Shown piece by piece: positions 50,505 to 60,530 of a DNA stretch of 64,000 nucleotides. The notes beneath the pieces were generated by a model. It was not told where the DNA came from. It did not search any database and saw only the letters and a program-made list of their open reading frames with translations. Position 1 is the stretch's first letter. Each line of letters begins with the position of its first letter. The translations under genes and the position numbers were made by a program. The stretch lies in NCBI RefSeq assembly GCF_018332695.1, contig NZ_BOQN01000016.1, positions 1 through 64,000 of the forward strand. Direction: 5' to 3'. This DNA comes from Paractinoplanes toevensis (lineage in GTDB: Bacteria; Actinomycetota; Actinomycetes; Mycobacteriales; Micromonosporaceae).

Positions 50505-50855
50505 TCAGGCTGCCCCGGGTGGAGGATTGGTGATCATCCGGGCACCCGCGCCACGACCCGCCAGCCGGTCGGACGGGTTGATCAGCCTGCAACGCTGGAG
50601 CGACAGGCAGCCACAGCCGATGCAGCCCGTCAGCTGATCACGCAACCGCTCCGTCAGCGCGATCCGTTCGTCAAGCTTGTGCCGCCAGTGCGCGGACAAC
50701 CGGGCCCGGTCCCCCTCCGTCGGCGTGCGGCTCTCCGGCAGCTCGGCACGTCCCGCGACAAGATCGTGGTCGCCACCCTGATCGGGTGACCCGGCCGGAC
50801 AGATCGACCGGATCTTCGCCGAGCGGATCAACAAGCGACGGGCAGCACGGTTCAC
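50505..50855 (-). pseudogene. SoxR-type MerR regulator remnant
   Basis: The C-terminal part is well preserved: ESRTPTEGDRARLSAHWRHK, LDERIALTERLRDQL, and the [2Fe-2S] cluster motif CIGCGCLSLQRC followed by LINPSDRLAGRGAGARMI. Upstream, residues corresponding to the linker helix (LIRSAK) are recognisable only in pieces, and the HTH cannot be read in any one frame to ~51060. SoxR senses redox-cycling compounds; this copy has lost DNA binding. Confidence 0.72.
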
Positions 50856-51309
50856 CCACTGTTCACTAGCCCACCGAGTCGATGACTCTCGGATCGATGA
50901 ACAAGGACAGAGATCGCGGCGACGACCGCACCAGCGAACGCGCCGAACCGCCCGCGGCGACGACCGAAGCGTCCGGCGCGGCTGTGGCGACCCTGGCGAT
51001 CCCGCAGATCGGACGGCTGGACCAGGCGCTCGAGCTCAACTGTCGAAGTCATAGGCACCAACCTATGAACCGGCCATCGCCTGCCGCGTGAGCCGCCGTA
51101 CTCAACCGTGCCTGAGCATGTTGAGCGGGGACTGCGGTGCCACGATCGAGGACAGGATGAGCTAAACGGGAGCGATGGCCCTCCCTCTCATCGCTACAGC
51201 GTGCGCAGCCGGCAACCCACCTTGGGCATGAAGCCGTGTGACCACCCTCCGCAGGCCGGCGGCAGATCCGTGCACGGCCTCCTCGTGAACCGCACGCTAC
51301 GGTGGCGCG
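50856..51309. other. No intact gene; possible decayed SoxR N-terminus
   Basis: Open frames overlap on both strands but none has family motifs. The first ~200 bases are probably the degraded front of the SoxR gene (minus-strand VELERLVQPSDL resembles the residues before a MerR HTH). The rest shows nothing recognisable. Confidence 0.4.
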
Positions 51310-51588
51310 ATGGGCGGCACCTGGGAAGAGTCGATGGCTGCCCGCGCTCACGCGCGGGCCAACGAGCTCATCAAGCGCCGGCATCAGCCGCTCACGCAGG
51401 ACCGGCCAGGACACCTCGATCATCACCTCCATCGAGGCCCGAGCGGCACCGAATGTTCGTGCGGAGCCGACTTCCAGGACGCTTGCTACGTCGACCAAGG
51501 CGAAGACACTGCTTGGTGGGGTGCGCAGAGATGTTCGGTATGCGGGCGAACGGGTGTGCTCTTGGACGGAACCGCGCCTACGCCCTGA
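51310..51588 (+). CDS. Small Cys-rich protein, possible zinc ribbon
   Basis: 92 residues. Helical N-terminus (WEESMAARAHARANELIKRR) followed by cysteine pairs in TECSCGADFQDACYVD and QRCSVCGRTGVLL, which could chelate zinc. The composition and cysteine spacing look selected, unlike neighbouring spurious frames. ATG follows GGTGG. Not assigned to a family. Confidence 0.5.
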   Translation: MGGTWEESMAARAHARANELIKRRHQPLTQDRPGHLDHHLHRGPSGTECSCGADFQDACYVDQGEDTAWWGAQRCSVCGRTGVLLDGTAPTP

Positions 51589-51817
51589 CGGTGTGTTCCT
51601 GCGCCCCTCGCCGAGCAGGTATCCGACCGCGCGTTATCAGCGGCAGATCAGTGCACGTGATTTGAATGGCGATTCGATCTGCGCCTGGGCAGATGAGTTG
51701 GATTCACCGCGGATGGATGGATGTCGACATTTTGCGACGGTGGTTGCGCTGGTTCCCGCGGCCGCCGGAGGTGACGGACCCGGCGTGCCACATGGCGCAC
51801 GGGCGTCGGGACTTCGG

Positions 51818-52294
51818 TCAGGCATTGGTACAGGCGTTGTCGAGTTCCTGACCCGCTGAGTCGAAGGAGGTACTCGTCGCTGCCCGCACCGGGTCGGCGG
51901 CCTTGGCTGCCTTCGAAGCCTCGGCCGCGAGTGCGTCGAGCGCGTCGCGTAGCTCGCCGTCGCCGGAGGCGGCGAGATCGCTTAACGCGGAGGCGAGGGC
52001 GGTCATCACCCTCTTTCCCTCGGCCGGCGGCACTTTCCCGTCGGGACCGGCTACCCGTCTGAGCTCCTCATTCAATGCCCTTTTCGCTGCGGCCACCTTC
52101 TCGCACAGCGCCGCGTCACCTCCCTTCGCGGCGGCCGAAGCCGACGCCACAGGCCCACCAGTAGGGGCGGAGCTGGGCACGGCGGACGCTGCGGGCGTGG
52201 CCGTGCCCGCTTCGGTGGATTCGTCCGAGGAGCACCCGCTGAGGAGCGCGAGGGCGACCGCGCATACGGCCGATGAGATCGTCAGTCGGGTCAC
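51818..52294 (-). CDS. Small secreted lipoprotein, paralogous in design to 12855-13331
   Basis: 158 residues. Signal and lipobox (VCAVALALLSGC), Ala/Ser/Pro/Thr linker of ~35 residues, then a helical domain with cysteines in ALCEKVAAAKRAL and at the end (LDNACTNA). Same length, lipobox, linker, first Cys at the domain start and C-terminal Cys as the protein at 12855-13331. The conserved Cys pair could tie the helical bundle. Function unknown. Confidence 0.75.
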   Translation of the reverse strand: MTRLTISSAVCAVALALLSGCSSDESTEAGTATPAASAVPSSAPTGGPVASASAAAKGGDAALCEKVAAAKRALNEELRRVAGPDGKVPPAEGKRVMTALASALSDLAASGDGELRDALDALAAEASKAAKAADPVRAATSTSFDSAGQELDNACTNA

Positions 52295-52515
52295 AGAACC
52301 CGACTCTACTGATAAACGTCAATGTCTGCTGGTTGCCCGGCTCCATCGACACCACCGTGGCTGCGACCTCAGTGCCCTGCTCGCTAGTCATAACTCACGG
52401 TGCGTCACTGTCGCCAAGAGCGCCAACGCCCTTGATGCGACAAGTCTGGATGTGCCGTGGCGGGCCGCGCGTGATGACCATCAGGCGTCGGTAGCCGCGA
52501 GAAGGGGGGCACTGC

Positions 52516-53553
52516 TCACGCGGGGAAGACCCGCCTGACGACCGCTCCCAGCCCTACCAGCAGGAGCGCGGCCTCGAGGCCGGCCGAGACGCGGGCCAGC
52601 GACACGGTTTCGGCGGACAGGTACGAGGTGACTTTGAGGTCGAAGACGGCGGCCGAGTCCGGGACGGGGGCGGCCCACGTCCAGACGGGGAAGCGATCCC
52701 CGGTTAGGAACGGTACGGAAAGGTCAACGTTCCACATGCTTGACGTCGGGATATCGAGTTCGCCGCTCACGTCGTCCATGGCGCGGAGGATCTCCTTGAC
52801 GCCGCTTCTGGTCAGCGGCGGACCCTCCGGGGTTTCGAGGAAACGGGTGACCGCCGCCCGCAGACGTTCGCTGCCTCCCGCTCGCTCGGCGAACGAGCGC
52901 ATGTCATCCAACAACCTCGTACGGTCGCCGGTGGCGACGAACTGCCGCAAGCTGTCGTCCATCCGGGGCTCCGGCCGCGCGGGGCCGGTAACGAGCACCG
53001 CCAACGGGGGCACGGCGCACGGCGTACGCGTCGAAACGCACACCACGACAGGGGCTTCCGCGGTTCGCATCGGTATACCGGCAGCCGCACCGATCAGGCC
53101 GACGGCGAGCACAAACCCGGACCAGACAGCGGCCTTCGCCGGACGCGGTAACTGGCGCGGTACGGATGCCATACCCACGGCGCCCTGGATCGCGCCGATG
53201 ACCGAGACCGGCAACAGTACGGCAGCACACACCGCCGGCACGGTCGCCTCCGCCCCCGCGGCGGGGCCGAAGGCGACCGGCCAGCCGTAACCACCGTTAC
53301 GGTGGTCGAGCACAGCCGCCGCTGTCATGAGGAACGCCAGGCCGCCGAGCCCGACCAGTTGCGGCTCACCAAAGCCCGGAAGCGGGTTCAAGACCCCGCT
53401 ACCCCCGGAAACGACGTGGCCGAGCAACGCGACGAGGGCCAGCGTGCCGACGTACGGGACGGCCTCCCAGCCCTGCAGAAGCTGTGCGACCTGGACCAGC
53501 GCGGCCACCAGGAACAGCCACAGCCATCTAGAGACTCGCGCTCCCACGCTCAT
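52516..53553 (-). CDS. Polytopic membrane protein, unknown
   Basis: 345 residues. Five or so hydrophobic segments in the first 165 residues (WLWLFLVAALVQVAQLLQGW, VGTLALVALLGHVVSGG, GGLAFLMTAAAVL, AVCAAVLLPVSVIGAIQGAV, GFVLAVGLIGAAAGI), a ~150-residue soluble loop probably outside the cell (FVATGDRTRLLDDMRSFAER), and a last span (LEAALLLVGLGAVV). No family recognised. Confidence 0.65.
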   Translation of the reverse strand: MSVGARVSRWLWLFLVAALVQVAQLLQGWEAVPYVGTLALVALLGHVVSGGSGVLNPLPGFGEPQLVGLGGLAFLMTAAAVLDHRNGGYGWPVAFGPAAGAEATVPAVCAAVLLPVSVIGAIQGAVGMASVPRQLPRPAKAAVWSGFVLAVGLIGAAAGIPMRTAEAPVVVCVSTRTPCAVPPLAVLVTGPARPEPRMDDSLRQFVATGDRTRLLDDMRSFAERAGGSERLRAAVTRFLETPEGPPLTRSGVKEILRAMDDVSGELDIPTSSMWNVDLSVPFLTGDRFPVWTWAAPVPDSAAVFDLKVTSYLSAETVSLARVSAGLEAALLLVGLGAVVRRVFPA

Positions 53554-53901
53554 CCCGGACTTACGTCCACCGCTCGATCACGGCGTAGTCACCGTCATCG
53601 CACCATTATCAGCCGATCAGCCCACCCGATGGCCGGTTATCGCACGGTGCCGATATCAGCGGGTACAACCCGGTGTCGAACTGATGCAGCGAGCTGACTC
53701 TTAGCACGTGCTACGCCGTCGCGCCCGTGATTCAGAACCAGGTCCAGGGCCGAACCAGCAGACGCTTCACGCGCCACAACCAGCGTGCCCGTCGCGGATG
53801 CAAGTAGTACTTGAGGCCCTCGATGGCGTCTTAACAACCTGAACCAGCACGGCGCATGAGTTCGATCCGGTAGCGCGCCGACTTCAGCCGTCACAGGCAC
53901 A
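53554..53901. other. No gene recognised
   Basis: 348 bases with only short shadow frames, lower apparent coding bias than neighbours, and in-frame stops throughout. No tRNA fold, repeat or IS end seen. Confidence 0.4.
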
Positions 53902-54606
53902 TCATGGAAATTCTGTCATTGGTGTATCTCGATGGAAGGACAACAAATCCCTCACTTCGGCCAGTTCGTCAAACAATGCCGGGTTAGTGACGCGATCGCG
54001 AATGACGGAGGATGCATCGTTTCGTAGCCATTGGTCGACTTCGGCCGTAAACCGAGCGGACCCCGAACTGCCGAGCATCCAGTCCTCGATGAAGTCCGCC
54101 ATATGCCGAACGGCGGCGGCTCCCGCGTTATTTGACCACGCGTCGAGGTAGAGCTTCGCAGGCATCCCGCAGCCATCGATCACCTCCAGGACGTCCTGCG
54201 GGCGGCATGGACTGTCCCGATGCGAGACGGTCGCTGACCACCATGCCGACAGGAAGCGGCTCAGGGCGCCTCGCTCTTCCTCCGTTCCATCGGTCCAGCA
54301 CCGCGCCAAGGGACCCGGCAGGAATGAGCTGTAGCTCCAATCCTCCATGGCGCCACTCGCCACCAGCTCCAGCAGTCGAGGAAGGAAGTGTCTGAAGTAG
54401 GCCACGTCACCCCAGGTAGTGACAGCATTGAACAAGAATGGCCCGAGCTGCTCCGGCGTCAGCTGCCGCAACGGAGTAACTCGCAAGGCGTCGACCTGCT
54501 CCGCGTCGACGCAGTGATCGCAGTAGTCGACATGTTCGCTCAACCGAGCGTCCTGGAACGCCTGGAAAAGTCCGGCAACGGCCGCGTCCAGATCATCGCG
54601 CACCAC
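53902..54606 (-). CDS. Conserved-looking soluble protein, unknown
   Basis: 234 residues, no signal peptide. N-terminal HVDYCDHCVDAEQVDAL has a Cys-x-x-Cys-like pair with His, followed by ALRVTPLRQLTPEQLGPFLF and DVAYFRHFLPRLLELVASG. Helical throughout. The pattern resembles small standalone proteins found in diverse bacteria, but I cannot name a family. GTG 54606 or the adjacent GTG 54603. Codon use has less extreme third-position GC than the left half. Confidence 0.68.
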   Translation of the reverse strand: MVRDDLDAAVAGLFQAFQDARLSEHVDYCDHCVDAEQVDALRVTPLRQLTPEQLGPFLFNAVTTWGDVAYFRHFLPRLLELVASGAMEDWSYSSFLPGPLARCWTDGTEEERGALSRFLSAWWSATVSHRDSPCRPQDVLEVIDGCGMPAKLYLDAWSNNAGAAAVRHMADFIEDWMLGSSGSARFTAEVDQWLRNDASSVIRDRVTNPALFDELAEVRDLLSFHRDTPMTEFP

Positions 54607-55121
54607 TTCAGGCTAGCCGGGCCGCCCGACCTGCCGGTCGACCAATCCAACGGCTTTGCGCCCTCACCCATCCACCCAATGCCGGCCAAACGCGACATCC
54701 TCACACTTGGCGAGGACTGCGGCCTTGCGACCGACTCACCGTCAACTGCCGGTTAACGGGCTGTTCCCGTGACCACCCACCCGGCCCCGCACGGACGGGC
54801 ACGGCGCCCACCCGGGTCTACGTCTACCTGAAGGACGGCGGCGACTCAATGGTGAACAAATGTACGGTCGCGCCGGCTTCGCTCTCCTACGCCAACGAAT
54901 CCTGCTCGCATAGCCCGGTCAACACGACACCGTTTCTGCGCCAGAGCCGTTTTCTTGATAGTCCCGGTAAAAGCCGCTGAGCAGCAGTCGGCGCGCCGTC
55001 CGAGACCAGAGCGAGGGGCACGTGGCGCCGGTGTTCAAGGGCCTGGGCTGGCGAGATACGAGGCAGGCAAGCTGGACTCGCCACCGGGCAGTAGTCGGCA
55101 CCCCAGGATTCGCTTGGCGAA
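54607..55121. other. No gene recognised
   Basis: 515 bases with overlapping low-quality frames on both strands. A minus-strand frame (RRLLLSGFYRDYQENGSGAE) has no recognisable family. Nothing else seen; probably eroded DNA. Confidence 0.4.
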
Positions 55122-55448
55122 TCAGGACGTGCCAGGTGTTGGCGGGCGCAGCAGGTCGAGCATGCCGACGATCTCGAGTACCCGACGCACGGGTGGAGCG
55201 ACGTTGATGAGCTGGAACGCCACACCGCGAGCATGCGCGGCGGCGTGGGCGCGTTCTAGTGCGTCAAGCCCGGAATGATCGCAGAACGCCACGTCGTGGA
55301 AATCGACGACGACCGCGGTGACCCCGTCGCGGGTTACCGCCTCGTACATGGCGGCGTCCAGCGGCTCGACAGTGGCGATGTCGATCTCGCCCACAACCGT
55401 CACGCTGATCAATCGGTCATGGAGAACTGGGGCGCTGATAGTCAGCAT
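55122..55448 (-). CDS. STAS-domain anti-sigma-factor antagonist
   Basis: 108 residues, a single STAS domain: ISVTVVGEIDIATVEPLDAA, VTAVVVDFHDVAFCDHSGLD with the phosphorylatable Ser, and FQLINVAPPVRRVLEIVGML. In its dephospho form such a protein binds an anti-sigma kinase and frees a SigB/F-type sigma. A possible client is the sigma factor at 44526-45281; no kinase gene is nearby. ATG follows GGGGAGA by six bases. Confidence 0.88.
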   Translation of the reverse strand: MLTISAPVLHDRLISVTVVGEIDIATVEPLDAAMYEAVTRDGVTAVVVDFHDVAFCDHSGLDALERAHAAAHARGVAFQLINVAPPVRRVLEIVGMLDLLRPPTPGTS

Positions 55449-55674
55449 TCATCTCCCCATCGACGTGGTGGGCGGCATGCCGAATAGGTGTTGAGGATAT
55501 GGAATGCATCGCCTCGGTGGGCGAAAAGGTATCGCCTCGACCCGACCGAGGGACGCCAGCCACGGTGCCGTAACAGGTCAGAAATGTGCCTGCCCTCCGC
55601 GATCCGCTTTCCCGGTGCTGGCAGCCGGGCCGTCCAGGCGATAGCGGCCCGGAACAAGACCAGGAAACTCTCGA

Positions 55675-57311
55675 TCAGATGCGGAAGGTGGCGACCAGGC
55701 CGCTGAGTTCGGTGGACATGCGAGCGAGTTCGGTGGTGGCCTGCTGGGTTTCGGTGACGCCCTGGCTGGTCATCCGGGCGGCCTCGGCCACCCCGGTGAT
55801 GTTCTGGGCGATCTCCCCCGCCCCGCCGGCCGCTTCGCTGACGCTGCGGTTCATCTCCGCGGTGGTAGCCGTCTGTTCCTCCACAGCCGAGGCGATCGTG
55901 GTCTGGAACTCGCTGATCCGCTCGATCACCACCGAGATCTCATCGATCGCGGCCACCGCGCCGCTGGTATCTTGCTGGATCGCCTGGACCCGGCGGGAGA
56001 TGTCTTCGGTGGCCCGGGCGGTCTCCTGCGCCAAATCCTTGACCTCGGACGCCACTACCGCGAAGCCTTTACCCATCTCCCCGGCACGAGCCGCTTCGAT
56101 GGTGGCGTTGAGCGCGAGAAGGTTCGTCTGCTCGGCGATCGCGGTGATCACCTTGATGACGTTGCCGATCTCCGCGGACGAATCACCGAGTTTGTTCATC
56201 GTGGCCGACGTGTTCGCGGTGATCGTGACCGCCTCCGAGGCGACCCGGGCAGCTTCCGCGGCGTTCTGGGAGATCTCCCGGATCGAGGCACCCATCTGCT
56301 CACTGCCCGAGGACACTGTCTCGACGCTACGGGAAACTTCTTCCGCGGCAGCCGAGACCGCGAGGGCCTGCGCCGAGGTTTGCTCCGCCGACGCGGCGAT
56401 GTTCGCCGCGGTGCTACTCATCTGCTCGGACGCCCCGGCCAGCGAGGTAGCTGACCCCTCGATCGTGGTGATCGTCTGCCGCAGCCGGCTCAGCGCGCCG
56501 TCGAGGGCACGGCCCATCTGGCCGGGCTCGTCGCGGGTGTCCAGGCCGGTGTGGCGGGTCAGGTCCCCGTCGGCGAGCCCGTCACACACGTAGGTGACCT
56601 TGTTCAGCGACTGCACGATCTTGCGGGCGACGATGACACCGATCGCCAGTGCGAGAACGAGCCGACGGTCAGGGTGATGATCGAGGTGGTCAGGCTGGAT
56701 TCATACCCGGACTTCGCGGCGTCGGCCTTTTTCACCGCGTCCGCGGTTTCGACGCCGTCCACCGTGGCGAGGGTGTCGAAGAGGCTTGTCACGAGCGGCA
56801 GGGCTTCGGTGTCGCGGATCCTGGCCCACTCGACCAGCGCGTTGCGGGCGCCGGCCGGCAGGAGTTTGGTGGTCGAGATGTCGGCGTAGGCGTCCCAGTC
56901 GGTCTGCAGCTTGTCGGTCAGGGCGGCGTCCGACGCCGGCTGGCTGGCCCGGTAAGCAGCCATCGCCGTGGTGAAATTCTGCAGGTCGGCGGTGAAGGAC
57001 TCGGCATACTTCTCGGTGGAGGCCGCATCCACCGACAACGCCTGATTCGCGGCATCCACCCGGGCCTGCAACACGACCGCCTTCAGCTGCCCCACGGCTT
57101 TGATGCTGGGGACGGTGCTGTTCGAGATCAGCTGAGCCGAGTTGCTGGCATCGCGCAACGCCAACAGGCCGACGATCCCGACGATCAACGCGACCAGCGC
57201 GGCGGTGCCGACCGCAGCGACAACCTTCACGCTGACACTCAGATCAGCAAAAGATCGCCGCCGTGAACCTGCCTCGGTCTCGGCCTGTGCAGAAAGAGTC
57301 ATCGCTGCCAT
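55675..57311 (-). pseudogene. Methyl-accepting chemotaxis receptor split by one-base frameshift
   Basis: Reading from ATG 57311 (after GAGGGAC): first span VVAAVGTAALVALIVGIVGL, a four-helix-bundle sensor (~45-200), and the start of the second span SIITLTVG. There the frame breaks at ~56660; adding one base restores [20 protein letters not shown]. The other frame continues with HAMP and the signalling domain, with tip [20 protein letters not shown] and [18 protein letters not shown], to VATFRI. Restored length ~545. GAGCC is found where GAGGCC would be expected. Everything else is intact, so a sequence error or very recent mutation is likely. Confidence 0.85.
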
Positions 57312-57449
57312 AACAGTCCCTCTTTTCGACTCAAGCCAGAGTTTCTGCCCCCGCCGGGCGTCCTCTTACCGCACCTCACTATCCGAGCATCTGGCAGCTG
57401 ATGTGTCCCGTTTCGATCGATTCCACCGCACCCGTCCGGGGAAACGCTC

Positions 57450-57710
57450 ATGACCGTCAGAGGACGCGCCTACCGTGAAGGCGTGGTGGTCACCAAACAG
57501 GAGCATGCCCTGATATTCCTGCAGGCCAGAACGTCAGCGGCGTTCGCCGACCTGCAGGTGGTCCTCTTGCGGGACCTCGCCGCGCGACTTAAAGCGCACG
57601 GAGCGTCTGCCGGTTGCGCCGTGCGGGTGGATGCCGCAGCTGACCAACTCGAGGCAGCCACCCGCGAAACCTGGCGCGCCTTGCAATCCGGGCCACCGCC
57701 CCGATGCTGA
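57450..57710 (+). CDS. Small helical protein, unknown
   Basis: 86 residues, divergent from the chemoreceptor. Helical and Ala-rich (KQEHALIFLQARTSAAFADL, QVVLLRDLAARLKAHGA, DAAADQLEAATRETWRALQS). ATG follows GGGGAAA; GTG 57483 gives a shorter version. No family recognised. Confidence 0.4.
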   Translation: MTVRGRAYREGVVVTKQEHALIFLQARTSAAFADLQVVLLRDLAARLKAHGASAGCAVRVDAAADQLEAATRETWRALQSGPPPRC

Positions 57711-58230
57711 CTCGCTTGTCGACCGACAACAGTTGCGTCTCGGAATACTCCATTTAGAAGAATCGCCTCCGGCTGCCTGTACCCAGGCCCTGCTCACTAC
57801 CCCTCAGCCGACCGCCGGGCGCCTGCAGCGGACAGACCGAGCCGTCGTTGCGCGCAGGTGGCACGGACGGGGCCGGCGTTCAGCCTCAGTGTCCTACGGC
57901 ACGCGCTGGTCTTGTCGGTGAGACCGAGAGCCACCTGTCGCTGACCACCGGCGGCAGCCCGCGCCGACCCGGCATGGTGCTACTGAGGTTCAGGTCACCC
58001 GCGTCCTAGCAGCTCACCTGGCTGCCGTCGATGTCCAGTGGCGCTCGAACTCAGCGATATTGACCTTGTTGCGTGGCGCTCGAACCGACCGATGTTCGGC
58101 GCTCGTAGTCGCCGCGAATCACCCGCAGTGTGCACGATCTGCCGGTGTCGCGGCTCAGCAGGTGAGCCGTGACGCCGATAGGACACTGGTGGACCTTGGG
58201 CCACCTCGCATCGTTGTAGGGGTAGAGCTG
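57711..58230. other. No gene; short direct repeat
   Basis: 520 bases without a convincing gene. GTGGCGCTCGAAC occurs twice, at 58038-58050 and 58073-58085 (35 bases apart), in an AT-richer patch. Could be a regulator site upstream of the GGDEF-EAL gene or a trace of a mobile element; neither is demonstrable. Confidence 0.4.
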
Positions 58231-60507
58231 ATGGGCGTGGAGCCGGGGACGGCCGGGCCAGTGGTGCCCGCTGGGTCACCACATCGTGTGTGGCCGATGG
58301 TGACGGTGGTCGTGCTGGTCGCCGCGGGGCAGACGACCTCCGTGCTCGCCCCGCACACGCGACCGTTGATTCTGGCCGCCTCCGTACTGCTGCTGGATGT
58401 GCTGGGCTTCATCTACAGCCGGAAGGCAGCCCGCCTGGCGGTCGCCAAGGCGACGCCGTGGCGGCTGGTCGCCTTCGGACGGGCCGCCTCCGGGATCGCC
58501 AATGTGGGGTTGACCGCCGCCGCGCTCAGCGGCGTGACGGGGTGGTGGTGGATCGGAACGCTGGCTCAGTTGTCGATGTACGTGCTGCTCGCGTCCGGTG
58601 TTCTGCTCGCCGCGACGCAATACCTGCGTGACCCCATCCGGCGCGCCGTACTCGCGGAGGCCGTTACCGTCCTGGCCGCCGGGTTCATGCTCATCTGGTA
58701 CTTCGTGCTGGAACCGATCGTCAACAACCAGCGTCCGTCCTACGTGTGGACCTCCACGATCGGCATCCCGCTGGGCGATCTGTTACTCATCGCGGCGGTC
58801 GCCACCGTGCTGCTGCGCAACGCCGAGATCCGTTTCGGCGTTCCCGCCATCGTGTTGACCGCCGGACTGGTCTGTTACCTGGTCTCCGACATGACCTGGG
58901 CGACTGCCGGCGTCAACGGCGAACAGGCAGCGACCTCGCTGTTCGCCACCGTGAGCGTCGTGACGGCCTGCCTGGTGCTGACCCTCGCCCCGATGCTGGT
59001 GGTCCACCGCCCGAGCCGGCCGAGTAGACCACGACGCAGTACTCCGCCGGCGTGGGCAGAGCATCTGTCGACCACGGCGATGGCGGTCGCCTGCACGCTG
59101 ATGATGACGGTCGCGGTGATCGAGCATCAGATGAGGCCGTGGGGTGGCCTCGTCGGCGGCCTCATCGTGATGACCGGCGCCGTCGCCGCCCGGCAGATGA
59201 TGTCGCTGCGCGAGAGCCGCAACCTGCTCGTCCACGATCCCCTGACCGGGCTGGCCAGCCGGACCGGCCTCGAATGGGCGGTCGACCGCGCCCTCAAACG
59301 CGCTAGGCCCGTTGCCTTACTGCTCATCGACGTCGACGGGTTCAAACTGATCAACGACGCCTACGGCCACGGCGCCGGCGACATCGTCCTGACCGAGTTC
59401 GCCCATCACCTGCGCTCAGCCGTTCGTGCCGGCCACACACCAGCGCGCCTCGGCGGCGACGAGTTCGCCGTTGTGCTCACCGACAGCACCGTCGAGAACG
59501 CCACCACCGCCGCCCGGCGGATCGTGTCCGCCGCGGCCGCAAACCCCGTACGGCTCGACAACGACCTCGTGCCCATCCGCATCAGCATCGGCATCGCGGT
59601 CGCCCAGCCCGGCGACACCGCCGACACACTGATGCGCCGCGCCGATGTGGCCGTGTATCACAGCAAACGCGCCGGCACCCACGCCTACACCGTGTACGAC
59701 CCCACCATGGTCGATCGCCGTGGTGAAGACGCCGCCCTGTCCGGCAGCCTCGACGGCGCCCTGGACCGTGGTGAACTGCACGTGCTGTATCAGCCCCTCG
59801 TCGACCTCAGCGACGAGTATCCCACCGCCGCGGAAGCCCTGATCCGCTGGCAGCATCCAACCAAGGGGCTCTTGTCACCCACGCAGTTCATCCCCATCGC
59901 CGAACGCTCCGGGGCCATCACCCGCATCGGGCTATGGGTCCTGGAACAAGCCCTCCAGCAACTGCAGATCTTCCAAAGCCATGCACCTGCCAGCCGGCCG
60001 ATGCACGTCAGCGTCAACCTCTCACCGCGACAACTGCAGGAACCCACGATCGTCCACGACGTCCTGGCCATCCTCGAACGCACCGGCACCGACCCGCGAC
60101 ACCTGGTCCTGGAGGTCACCGAGTCAGCTCTGGTCGACGAAACCAGCGGCATCGCCGCCCTACGAGCCCTGCGCGAACACGGCATCCGCATCGCGATCGA
60201 CGACTTCGGCACCGGCTATTCATCCCTGCAATACCTCACCCGCCTACCGGTCGACATCCTGAAGATCGACCGCAGCTTCGTCGCCGAACTCAACGGCACC
60301 CCCGAAGGCGCCTCGGTCACCGAAGCCATCATCCGGCTCGCCCAAGTCCTGCACCTGAGCACCGTCGCCGAAGGCATCGAAACACCACAACAAGCAACCG
60401 AACTCAAACAACTCGGCTGCGACACCGGCCAAGGCTACCTATTCGCCAAACCACTAGCCGCAACCGAGCTGACCAAAATGCTCACCAAGGCGCACACCCG
60501 ACCATGA
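58231..60507 (+). CDS. Membrane GGDEF-EAL cyclic-di-GMP enzyme
   Basis: 758 residues from ATG 58231 (earlier start 58060 possible; ribosome sites weak). Eight to ten hydrophobic spans in the first ~320 residues (VTVVVLVAAGQTTSVLA, LILAASVLLLDVLGFIY, LLLIAAVATVLL, and others), then GGDEF with DPLTGLASRTGLEW and active-site ARLGGDEFAVVLTD, then EAL with EALIRWQHPTKGLLSPTQFI, HVSVNLSPRQL, AIDDFGTGYSSLQYLTRLPV and KIDRSFVAEL. Both catalytic signatures are intact, so it could make and degrade c-di-GMP; no RxxD inhibitory site was verified. Codons in the EAL half are less GC-biased than elsewhere. Confidence 0.9.
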   Translation: MGVEPGTAGPVVPAGSPHRVWPMVTVVVLVAAGQTTSVLAPHTRPLILAASVLLLDVLGFIYSRKAARLAVAKATPWRLVAFGRAASGIANVGLTAAALSGVTGWWWIGTLAQLSMYVLLASGVLLAATQYLRDPIRRAVLAEAVTVLAAGFMLIWYFVLEPIVNNQRPSYVWTSTIGIPLGDLLLIAAVATVLLRNAEIRFGVPAIVLTAGLVCYLVSDMTWATAGVNGEQAATSLFATVSVVTACLVLTLAPMLVVHRPSRPSRPRRSTPPAWAEHLSTTAMAVACTLMMTVAVIEHQMRPWGGLVGGLIVMTGAVAARQMMSLRESRNLLVHDPLTGLASRTGLEWAVDRALKRARPVALLLIDVDGFKLINDAYGHGAGDIVLTEFAHHLRSAVRAGHTPARLGGDEFAVVLTDSTVENATTAARRIVSAAAANPVRLDNDLVPIRISIGIAVAQPGDTADTLMRRADVAVYHSKRAGTHAYTVYDPTMVDRRGEDAALSGSLDGALDRGELHVLYQPLVDLSDEYPTAAEALIRWQHPTKGLLSPTQFIPIAERSGAITRIGLWVLEQALQQLQIFQSHAPASRPMHVSVNLSPRQLQEPTIVHDVLAILERTGTDPRHLVLEVTESALVDETSGIAALRALREHGIRIAIDDFGTGYSSLQYLTRLPVDILKIDRSFVAELNGTPEGASVTEAIIRLAQVLHLSTVAEGIETPQQATELKQLGCDTGQGYLFAKPLAATELTKMLTKAHTRP

Positions 60508-60530
60508 CGACGCGTCGGAGGGGACTGTCA

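Noticed and set aside
51108-51665. 185-residue + strand frame as a gene
   Set aside because: Arg/Pro/Ser-rich without motifs and it overlaps the better-supported Cys-rich small gene at 51310-51588.
54887-55234. Minus-strand frame as a transposase fragment
   Set aside because: Two overlapping frames look equally plausible and neither contains a DDE or HTH motif.
58038-58085. Insertion-sequence end or att site from the duplicated 13-mer
   Set aside because: No terminal inverted repeats, transposase motifs or target duplication could be found around it.
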